Shown piece after piece: positions 4,809 through 10,860 of a stretch of DNA of 10,860 bases (its first letter is position 1; every line of letters starts with the position of its first letter). The notes beneath the pieces are model-generated. The model worked only from the letters and a program-made list of their open reading frames with translations. It had not been told where the DNA came from and searched no databases. The stretch lies in the NCBI GenBank assembly GCA_030037575.1, contig JASHRB010000282.1:1-10860 (forward strand). Reading direction: 5' to 3'. Origin of the DNA: Candidatus Sulfotelmatobacter sp. (GTDB taxonomy: Bacteria > Acidobacteriota > Terriglobia > Terriglobales > Acidobacteriaceae). The position numbers and the translations under genes are program-made.

Positions 4809-7800
4809 TTAGCCGGCCGCGACCTCGGCACTTCTGATCGGTTGAGCCGCCGGCAACGCCTGGCCGTCACGATAGGTCACGCGGTTGCCGGAAATGGCCG
4901 GTACGCGTTCACCAGGAATGAGGATTCCGACCAGATTCAGCGGATCGGCAGCCGAAATGGTGATTGCGCCGGAAGAGGTTGTTTCCGAGGCTTCGCGACT
5001 TGTTGCCGGCGAAGAGTCGAGCTTCCGCATCGCACGCACCGATTCGACCGCCACCGGCAGAGCGAACTGCTCGCCCACAAACCCATCGACGAAACGTCCG
5101 CCGCGAATCTCACCGCGATCTTCCAATCGGCGAAACCCCAGGAGCAATTCGCGCCACGGTGGCAGGTTCGATTCGCGCACCAATATGTCCCGAAGCACAA
5201 TTCCGTAACGGCGCAGCAGCATCCAGCAGGCTGCTTCGAGCGCACGGGCAGGTTCGACGGCTTCATCGGGGTGCAGCCGCGCCCAGCGCCCGGCACTGTG
5301 CCGCGGACGAGCTGCGCGTCCGCTGCCTTGACCGGCGCGGCGTTTGGGATCGATCAGCGACCGGAGATTGTCGAAGCCGTCAGCCGTAACCTGGCCCGCA
5401 GCAACCAGCTCCCACAGTGCGGTTTCGATTTCCGCTTTCAACTTTCCGGTAGCGCGCACAATATCGGCAAAAAATGATGCCCCGCGCTGCCCGATAAAAT
5501 CCAACACCAGCCGCGCTCCGTGGCTTAGCCCGCTGTTTTCCGTGTGGGCGACGGTTGGGCGCCCTGGGTCTCGCCGATTTTGCCAGACCTGGGAATGGGC
5601 CGTCATCCAATCCGCGTCTTCACGCACAAAAAAAGTGATCGGCGCCACACTCGTGGGAATCACACGGCGCTGCCGTGCAGGCGCGTTGGATTGGGACCCG
5701 TTCTTCGGTTGGTTGGAATCGAGCGTGGCCGGATGTGGCGACAACCGGCCCCATCCCACGATGCCCGTCAAACAAAGCTGGTCGAGCCATTGCGGATCAT
5801 AATCGCCCACGCGTCGCGCCAGCACTTGCCGCTCCCAGGCGTTCGCAGGAATCTCAAATCCCTGCAGTTGTCGCAACACTTCCAGCGTTCCCCGCTCGCC
5901 GTTCACCTGCGTTCCCGGAGCAACATGCTGCCAATGCAACAACCACTGCATGAAGTGAGCCTGGGTTACCGGCTCAATCTGTTGGCGCAGGGTGGCCACG
6001 GTCAACCGATGAATGCGCGCCAACAGCCGGCGCTCGCACCACTGGATATCAGCTTCTACGGGCTGTGTGGGGACAGCCGCCATCGCCTGTCCGGTCGAAC
6101 GAAGCTCGACCGTAGTGCCCTTGAACTTTCCCCGCAAGACGGTCCCACTCGCTTCCATCCGCAAGAGAGCACTGGTGATCTCCGCCGCAGGAATGCCTAA
6201 AATCTCTTCGAGTTCGCTCGCCGTTGTCGGCCCCAGATGCGACATCCATCCCGTAATCATTGTTAATCGAGCCTCTTCCCGAGAAGGGAGGGCCGATTCC
6301 AGTTCAGCCAATGCAGGCGGCAAGCGCGCATCCGGAAACAGGACGGAGAATGTCCGGGCGCGCTCCGCCGCAACCCAATATCTCCGTTGCTCTGCAAGGG
6401 CACGGCTTGCGCGTCGTTCCTGGAGTAGCCGTTCGAAATAAAACTGCCACGGTCCAGTCTGAGGAGTGGTCATACTTTCTGGCAGCGCCACCAGGGTGTG
6501 CAATACATCATGCAACTCGTCGGCATCGCGCACATCGGGCCAGGCCTCGGCTTTCACCTGCGCGATCGCCGCCGGATCAAGACCTCCTACTTGTTCGAGC
6601 ACCGACTCGGGCAACACGCGCCGCATCTGCACAGCGCGCGCGCGGCGCTCCTCGAGCGGAGCATCGTCCAAATACGCGTACGGGTTGGCATTGAGAATCT
6701 CGTGCGAAAACTGCGAGGGCACGGGTGTATCGACGGCCAGGCAGCGAATGCGTCCATCGGCCAATCCGCTCAAAACCGATTTCAGTCCTTCGACGTCCAT
6801 TGCTTCGGTAAGCACATCCTTCATCACTTCGGCGACCAAGGGGTGGTCGGGAATTTTTCGCGGGCCATCAATGTTTTCGAAACACGCCGCCGCATCGGGA
6901 AAAACAGAGGCGAGCAAATCATCCGACCTCATGCGTTGAATCTGCGGCGGAACTTTCTTTCCATTCTGAAAACGCAGCAAGGCGAGCGCTCGGTTCGCGT
7001 CCCAGCGCCAGCGCGTTCCGAAGATGGGAGAGTCGAGCGCGGCCTGTTCGAGAATCGGCCGCACCGTCGCCGCATTCAGAAAATTGAAGACATCTCCCAG
7101 AGGAAAACTGTGTTGCTCAGCCAGGGCGATGTTCAAACCGTTATCGGTCGCTGCCGCCTGCAGCTCAAAATTGAATCCCACGCAGAATCGTTTGCGCAGG
7201 GCCAGTCCCCAAGCTTTGTTGATGCGCCCGCCAAACGGAGCGTGAATCACCAACTGCATGCCGCCGCCTTCATCGAAAAAGCGCTCGGCAATTACGGTGG
7301 TCTGCGTGGGTACGGCGCCTAGCACGGCCCGGCCTTGCAGGATGTATTCGATGGCTTGTTCGGCGCCGGAATCGTCAAGCCCGCATTCTTCTTTGAGCCA
7401 GCTCGCCGTTGCGGCAACTTCCGGCTGCGTGGCAGAAAATCCGACCGGTGACGTGTGGGGCAGCCGTTCGCTGATTTTTTGCCGCAGCACGCCGATGTGA
7501 TGGGAAAGTTCTTTGGTGCGCGCGGGCGCTTCCCCGTTCCAGAAAGGCAGGCTCGGAGGCGCGCCATGCGCATCCTGCACCAGAACTCGCCCGGAGTTGG
7601 TTTCGATACGGCGGATCATCCACGACGTGTTGCCCAGCAGCATGATGTCGCCGCGATTGCTTTCGACCGCAAAATCTTCGTCGACGGTGCCGACCACAAG
7701 ACCATCCGGCTCAGCGACCACGGCGTACAGCGAATTGTCGGGAATCGCGCCGCCGCTGGTGATTGCCGCCAGCCGTGCTCCGCGCCGCGCGCGAAGCTTG

Positions 7801-9320
7801 CCATTCACGCGGTCTCGGTGAAGGTACGCACCATATCGGCCGCGGCGGGCTGCGATTCCTTCAGCCAGCATTTCCAGAACGGAATGGAAAATTTCGCGCT
7901 TTAAATTGCGGTAGGGATACGCCCGCCGCAGGAGCGCGAACATTTCATCTTCATCCCACTCCTCGGCCGCGCACGCAGCGACAATCTGCTGTGCCAGCAC
8001 ATCGAGCGGAGATTCAGGAATCACCAACTGGTCCAAATCTCCTTGCCGAAGGGCGTGAACCAACGCCGCGCATTCGAGCAGATCATCTCGAGTCGTGGCA
8101 AACAATCTTCCCTTGGCAACCGCGCCGCGCCAGTGCCCGGACCGCCCCACGCGCTGCAGCCCAACGGCAATCGATCGCGGGGAATTAACCTGCACGACCA
8201 GATCGACCGTGCCCACATCAATTCCCAGCTCCAGCGATGCGGTTGCCACCAGCACGCGAACCCGGCCTTCCTTTAATTTTTTCTCCGCCGCGAGCCGCAA
8301 CTTGCGCGACAAGCTGCCGTGATGGGCGGCAACATTCTCTTCGCCCAGGCGCTCCCCGAGATGGTGCGCGATGCGTTCGGCCATGCGCCGCGTATTGACG
8401 AAAACCAGCGTGGAGCGATGTTGCTCGACCAGCGCCACCAGGCGGTCGTAGACCTGGTCCCACATTTCGTTCGAGGCGACCGGCCCCAATGGCATGGGCG
8501 GAACTTCGACCGCCACGTCGAGCTTGCGTTGGTGGCCGATGTCGACGATGACGGCATCCGGAGGCTCGGCCTCCGGGGCGGAATCCCCGAACATGCCGGC
8601 GGTTTTATGGCCAGGGCGGCAGTCGCGCCCTTCCCCTTCCCCGGGCTCGCGGCTGCCCGTAAGGAAATGCGCCACTTTCTCGATCGGCTTCTGCGTGGCC
8701 GAAAGCCCGATGCGCACCGGCTTCTTGTTGGTCAGCGCTTCCAGTCGCACCAGCGAGAGGGTCAAATGGGCGCCCCGCTTGTCGTCGGCAAGCGCATGAA
8801 TTTCGTCGACGATGACAGTCTCCACATCGCGCAAAATCGCGCGGCTCTTTTCCGCAGTGAGCAGAATGTAGAGCGACTCGGGGGTGGTGACGAGAATATG
8901 CGGCGGCCGCTTCAGCATGGCCCGGCGCTCGGGCATCAGCGTGTCACCGGTGCGAACGGCGGTGCGAATCTCCGGCATGAGCAGACCGCGTTCGTTCGCC
9001 ATGGCGAGAATCTCCCCGAGGGGGACTTCCAAATTTTTCTGGATATCGTTGCCCAGAGCTTTCAGGGGCGAGACATAGAGAACTTCCGTACGATCCGCCA
9101 ATTCGCCCGCGAGCGCCTTGCGCACCAACCGATCGATGCAAGCGAGAAATGCAGCCAGAGTTTTGCCTGATCCGGTGGGCGCAGAAATCAGCGTGGTTCG
9201 CCCGGCAAGAATGTGCGGCCAGCCCTGCTCTTGCGGCTCGGTGGGCGTGCCGAAGCGCTGGACAAACCACTCGGCCACCAGCCGATGAGCCCAAGCCAGA
9301 GAGAGCGGAACGGAAGCCAT
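4809..9320 (-). CDS. lhr: Lhr, full-length ATP-dependent DNA helicase
   Basis: This encodes 1503 residues, close to the usual length of about 1500 for Lhr with the C-terminal extension, a superfamily-2 3'-5' translocase linked to DNA repair. The helicase core has Walker A APTGSGKT (47-54), motif Ib TTPESL (145-150), DEIH (172-175), SAT (207-209), motif IV TLVFVNTRR (304-312), motif V ATASLELGIDVG (359-370) and motif VI QRVGRSGH (389-396). Winged-helix and Lhr-specific domains follow. The C-terminal Lhr blocks include CWMLLRRYGIVLRDILVRES (1365-1384) and VGILIPGER near the end. Uracil-DNA glycosylase activity has been reported for the E. coli C-terminal part; I cannot align its active site here. 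Residues about 224-256 form an extra segment (see the repeat at 8553-8655). The start is ATG 9320: an in-frame TAA lies just upstream and no strong ribosome site is visible. A GGCCG/CGGCC hairpin spans the stop codon. It stands alone, with long gaps on both sides. Confidence 0.95.
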   Translation of the reverse strand: MASVPLSLAWAHRLVAEWFVQRFGTPTEPQEQGWPHILAGRTTLISAPTGSGKTLAAFLACIDRLVRKALAGELADRTEVLYVSPLKALGNDIQKNLEVPLGEILAMANERGLLMPEIRTAVRTGDTLMPERRAMLKRPPHILVTTPESLYILLTAEKSRAILRDVETVIVDEIHALADDKRGAHLTLSLVRLEALTNKKPVRIGLSATQKPIEKVAHFLTGSREPGEGEGRDCRPGHKTAGMFGDSAPEAEPPDAVIVDIGHQRKLDVAVEVPPMPLGPVASNEMWDQVYDRLVALVEQHRSTLVFVNTRRMAERIAHHLGERLGEENVAAHHGSLSRKLRLAAEKKLKEGRVRVLVATASLELGIDVGTVDLVVQVNSPRSIAVGLQRVGRSGHWRGAVAKGRLFATTRDDLLECAALVHALRQGDLDQLVIPESPLDVLAQQIVAACAAEEWDEDEMFALLRRAYPYRNLKREIFHSVLEMLAEGIAARRGRYGAYLHRDRVNGKLRARRGARLAAITSGGAIPDNSLYAVVAEPDGLVVGTVDEDFAVESNRGDIMLLGNTSWMIRRIETNSGRVLVQDAHGAPPSLPFWNGEAPARTKELSHHIGVLRQKISERLPHTSPVGFSATQPEVAATASWLKEECGLDDSGAEQAIEYILQGRAVLGAVPTQTTVIAERFFDEGGGMQLVIHAPFGGRINKAWGLALRKRFCVGFNFELQAAATDNGLNIALAEQHSFPLGDVFNFLNAATVRPILEQAALDSPIFGTRWRWDANRALALLRFQNGKKVPPQIQRMRSDDLLASVFPDAAACFENIDGPRKIPDHPLVAEVMKDVLTEAMDVEGLKSVLSGLADGRIRCLAVDTPVPSQFSHEILNANPYAYLDDAPLEERRARAVQMRRVLPESVLEQVGGLDPAAIAQVKAEAWPDVRDADELHDVLHTLVALPESMTTPQTGPWQFYFERLLQERRASRALAEQRRYWVAAERARTFSVLFPDARLPPALAELESALPSREEARLTMITGWMSHLGPTTASELEEILGIPAAEITSALLRMEASGTVLRGKFKGTTVELRSTGQAMAAVPTQPVEADIQWCERRLLARIHRLTVATLRQQIEPVTQAHFMQWLLHWQHVAPGTQVNGERGTLEVLRQLQGFEIPANAWERQVLARRVGDYDPQWLDQLCLTGIVGWGRLSPHPATLDSNQPKNGSQSNAPARQRRVIPTSVAPITFFVREDADWMTAHSQVWQNRRDPGRPTVAHTENSGLSHGARLVLDFIGQRGASFFADIVRATGKLKAEIETALWELVAAGQVTADGFDNLRSLIDPKRRAGQGSGRAARPRHSAGRWARLHPDEAVEPARALEAACWMLLRRYGIVLRDILVRESNLPPWRELLLGFRRLEDRGEIRGGRFVDGFVGEQFALPVAVESVRAMRKLDSSPATSREASETTSSGAITISAADPLNLVGILIPGERVPAISGNRVTYRDGQALPAAQPIRSAEVAAG
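8553..8655. repeat. Palindrome-rich element inserted in frame within lhr
   Basis: About 100 bases code for residues 223-256 of Lhr, between the SAT motif and motif IV. They contain three perfect inverted repeats: CCGGAGGC/GCCTCCGG (8558-8576, 3-base centre), CGGGG/CCCCG (8574-8589) and GGGCG/CGCCC (8614-8630). The encoded peptide is Gly/Pro/Glu-rich (EPGEGEGRD, then AGMFGDSAPEAEPPDA), unlike the flanking conserved sequence, and is absent from Lhr homologues as I remember them. It looks like a dispersed palindromic element that keeps the frame open. No second copy was found in this window. Confidence 0.55.
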
Positions 9321-9364
9321 AAGAGCATTTTACTCAGCATTCGTTGTTTCGTAAATTGTTCGCC

Positions 9365-9514
9365 TTGAGGTATTTCCAATACAATCCGGAGTTGGAGGTC
9401 GCAGCCCGTTCCCTGGCTGGCCATACGGAGCGGGTCGAGGAAACAAAAGGGAAGTTGAGAGCCCAAGGGACCATCAGCGACAGGCTGCGCTCGATCAGGG
9501 CCGCCGTTGGCTGA
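9365..9514 (+). CDS. Orphan short frame, possible gene remnant
   Basis: The frame is open from 9323 to TGA 9512-9514 without any ATG or GTG. Possible TTG codons are at 9344, 9356, 9365 and 9392, none with a properly spaced ribosome site. The last 40 residues read like a real helical protein end: PELEVAARSLAGHTERVEE, then KLRAQGTISDRLRSIRAAVG. Heptad-like hydrophobic spacing and charged faces are visible, and third codon positions are GC-rich. It starts immediately beside the lhr start on the other strand. It may be the tail of a gene whose front was lost, or a small protein with an atypical start. I do not recognise the family. Confidence 0.3.
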   Translation: MRYFQYNPELEVAARSLAGHTERVEETKGKLRAQGTISDRLRSIRAAVG

Positions 9515-9749
9515 ACGCGTAAGGTGAGCCCGGATCGCCCGCGCAGAAATGTATGCAGTCCGCCATCCGCAACTCGGCTATACCCGCCGCGGCCTTACCG
9601 GTATTGTCCATCTGAAAACCAACAGGTCCACTTGCACTTGCGGCTTCGGCTTGGCAAGCGTCACCGCGAAGATCGTCTGTCTGACCAAAAATTCAAGAAG
9701 TGATGTGATCTACCCGACGCAAGGGAAAAAGGCCGGCTCTGACCAGAAC

Positions 9750-9802
9750 AAAAAACCCACCGGACGCTTGCTTGGGGCGTGCTCGGGTCAGCATCCGATG
9801 GG
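9750..9802 (-). terminator. Rho-independent terminator with long loop (minus strand)
   Basis: On the minus strand CCCATCGGATGC (9802-9791) pairs with GCGTCCGGTGGG (9767-9756) over 12 positions. Two of these are G-U pairs, which would be C-A mismatches on the plus strand, so the minus strand is the folded one. Six Ts follow (9755-9750). The 23-base loop can form a small internal ACGC/GCGT-type pairing. It lies about 165 bases past the TPR gene stop. Confidence 0.6.
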
Positions 9803-9847
9803 CTACCGTTTCTCCTTACTCACCCTGTTGTTTTCAGGAGTATGTAG

Positions 9848-9890
9848 AAAAATTAAACACCGGAACTCGACGAAGTTCCGTCTAATTTTG
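9848..9890. terminator. Bidirectional terminator
   Basis: The perfect stem CGGAACT/AGTTCCG (9861-9867, 9874-9880) has a 6-base loop and is flanked by AAAATTA on the left and TAATTTT on the right, which are also complementary. Each strand therefore ends in a U-rich run. It is about 78 bases after the stop of the TPR gene and is its most likely terminator. Confidence 0.65.
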
Positions 9891-9967
9891 TAAAGAGTTG
9901 TAAAACGTGTTTCTCGTGCGTCAACACCGTGCCCCGCGCGCTTTGGTGCTTGGCGCACTTTGGCGCA

Positions 9968-10795
9968 TCAATCGCGCAGCGTCGGCATCTTTGTCGACAC
10001 TAACTCGGTAAACCGTTTGTCCTTCCTCAACTCGGTAAACTCAGCATCCTTATAAACATCCTTGAAATCCTTATAACCCTCTTCCATCGCCTTTCTCAGA
10101 TACTCGAGTGACTGATCGGAGAATCCCATCTTCGCGTATAGTTTCGCCACCGTGAAGTCGTAGCGCGCCCGATCCTCGGGGCTCGGAAGCTGCGCCTGCA
10201 CGCCGCCCCGCGACGTTCGCGCAAACACATCCGGATCGAGCTCGATCGCATGCTGATATGCGGCCACCGCCGGGTCGAATTCTTTCTTCGAAAAAAGCGC
10301 CGCGCCCAGATTGTTGTAAAACGACGCCGAGTTTCCGTCGATCGCAATCGCCCGCTGATATTCCTTCACTGCCGATCCATATTTCCGGTCTTCATACATC
10401 ACCACGCCCAGATTGTTGTACGGATCAGCGAAGTTGCGGTCCGCTTTAATCGACTTCTCAAACGATTTCTTCGCCTCTTTGTAGCGCTGCATCATCAGCT
10501 CGGTGATTCCGATTTTATTCAGCAGCTTCGCCGAGTTCGGTTCCTTGGCCAGCGCAGCGCGGTAATAATCGAGCGCATCCAGATACAGCTTCTGCATGCG
10601 CAACTCATCCCCGCGCTTGTCCAGTTGGTCCGCAGTCGCATCCTTCGCCGGCGGATCCACGCTGCGCAACAGCGGCGGTCGGATCTGTAATTGTTCAGAG
10701 TGCGCGGTCTGCGCCGCGGAGAAAGGAATCAAAGCGCAAACACAGAGGAAAATCAGAGAGGCGGGAACCAGCAAAACTCTCGGGCAGGACGTCAT
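9968..10795 (-). CDS. Secreted tetratricopeptide-repeat protein
   Basis: TPR arrays are protein-binding scaffolds; the partner here is unknown. I chose ATG 10795 because GGGGGTGG lies four to ten bases upstream. An ATG 30 bases further up (10825) adds ten residues, gives a 285-residue frame and has no ribosome site. The signal peptide is short and basic (MTSCPR), then hydrophobic (VLLVPASLIFLCVCALIPF), with likely cleavage after FSAA. Numbered from the longer frame, TPR units lie at about 64-97, 98-131, 132-165 (ADPYNNLGVVMYEDRKYGSA) and 166-199 (SASFYNNLGAALFSKKEFD). A degenerate fifth unit at 219-252 follows a short insertion. The two central units carry the typical N-N-LG and A-YQ-AI pattern. 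The C-terminal tail (EFTELRKDKRFTELV) is the common cap of such proteins. The gene stands alone in the visible part and is followed by a terminator. Location is periplasmic or extracellular. Confidence 0.85.
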   Translation of the reverse strand: MTSCPRVLLVPASLIFLCVCALIPFSAAQTAHSEQLQIRPPLLRSVDPPAKDATADQLDKRGDELRMQKLYLDALDYYRAALAKEPNSAKLLNKIGITELMMQRYKEAKKSFEKSIKADRNFADPYNNLGVVMYEDRKYGSAVKEYQRAIAIDGNSASFYNNLGAALFSKKEFDPAVAAYQHAIELDPDVFARTSRGGVQAQLPSPEDRARYDFTVAKLYAKMGFSDQSLEYLRKAMEEGYKDFKDVYKDAEFTELRKDKRFTELVSTKMPTLRD

Positions 10796-10860
10796 AGGCC
10801 ACCCCCAGGCACGCCAGTTGAGCATATTCTGGCACAGTTTTCACCGGGCGGCGAAGATTT

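Larger units (their letters stand above)
9321..9967. other. 647-bp intergenic region: terminators, orphan short frame, little else
   Basis: This lies upstream of lhr and downstream of the TPR gene, both on the minus strand. It holds two terminator-like structures (9750-9802 and 9848-9890) and a coding-like but start-less frame ending at 9514, each listed separately. The octamer TCTGACCA occurs at 9680-9687 and 9738-9745. A poor promoter match for lhr, TTGTAT and AACAAT with an 18-base spacer, lies on the minus strand. Between 9515 and 9740 I see no gene and no recognisable regulatory RNA. Confidence 0.6.

Noticed and set aside
4604..4870. An 88-residue minus-strand frame overlapping the lhr end
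   Set aside because: Its start lies inside lhr and the front half is an arginine-rich shadow of lhr. Only the last 30 or so residues look gene-like, and these are treated as a possible remnant.
6498..7322. A 274-residue plus-strand frame
   Set aside because: It is fully antisense to lhr, whose protein is conserved along this stretch; a long shadow frame is expected in GC-rich genes.
8319..9170. A 283-residue plus-strand frame
   Set aside because: It is antisense to the helicase core of lhr, with its conserved motifs on the other strand; no domain of its own.
9515..9748. Possible riboswitch upstream of lhr or in the TPR trailer
   Set aside because: I compared the text with the cores of c-di-GMP, cobalamin and TPP riboswitches and found no convincing match.
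9549..9893. A 114-residue plus-strand frame
   Set aside because: It spans both terminator structures, has no ribosome site and no recognisable domain. Codon content is unlike the real genes.
1..10860. CRISPR array, prophage, restriction or other defence system
   Set aside because: There are no regularly spaced repeats and no cas, integrase, methyltransferase or nuclease-toxin genes in any frame.

Overview
The window looks like chromosomal DNA from a GC-rich soil-type bacterium, most likely an acidobacterium (Terriglobia-like). This rests on the overall GC content, the style of the genes (an FHA-GAF-sigma54 activator, a full-length Lhr helicase, a secreted TPR protein) and an IS1-type transposase tail. 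It is inference from gene content, not a marker-gene assignment.

Layout. Positions 1-650 are accessory. They hold the 3' end of an IS1-family transposase, then a 67-aa Phd/YefM-like antitoxin whose ribosome site overlaps the transposase stop, then a convergent 79-aa winged-helix-like protein ending one base from the antitoxin stop. Positions 900-1016 carry a complete tRNA-His gene (minus strand) with a perfect TATAAT -10 box. A secreted M23 zinc endopeptidase (1132-2064, plus) converges on a large sigma54-dependent regulator (2090-4054, minus; FHA + GAF + AAA+ + Fis HTH, TTG start). Next is a 754-bp non-coding stretch rich in stem-loops (4055-4808). It includes a sigma54-type promoter match and a strong plus-strand terminator. 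The 1503-aa helicase gene lhr follows (4809-9320, minus). A second 647-bp non-coding stretch (9321-9967) holds two terminators and an orphan short reading frame. Last is a secreted TPR-repeat protein (9968-10795, minus).

How the parts relate. There is no obvious operon: the genes sit mostly alone, with terminators or long gaps between them, and the mix (cell wall, regulation, DNA repair, tRNA) is housekeeping in character. No defence system, CRISPR array or biosynthetic cluster is visible. Two items deserve most attention. One is an extra segment of about 32 residues in Lhr, encoded by DNA full of perfect palindromes; it looks like a palindromic repeat inserted in frame. The other is a possible sigma54-dependent small RNA (about 4308-4414), transcribed divergently from the neighbouring sigma54 activator. 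A third candidate is a folded minus-strand RNA ending at the 9750 terminator.
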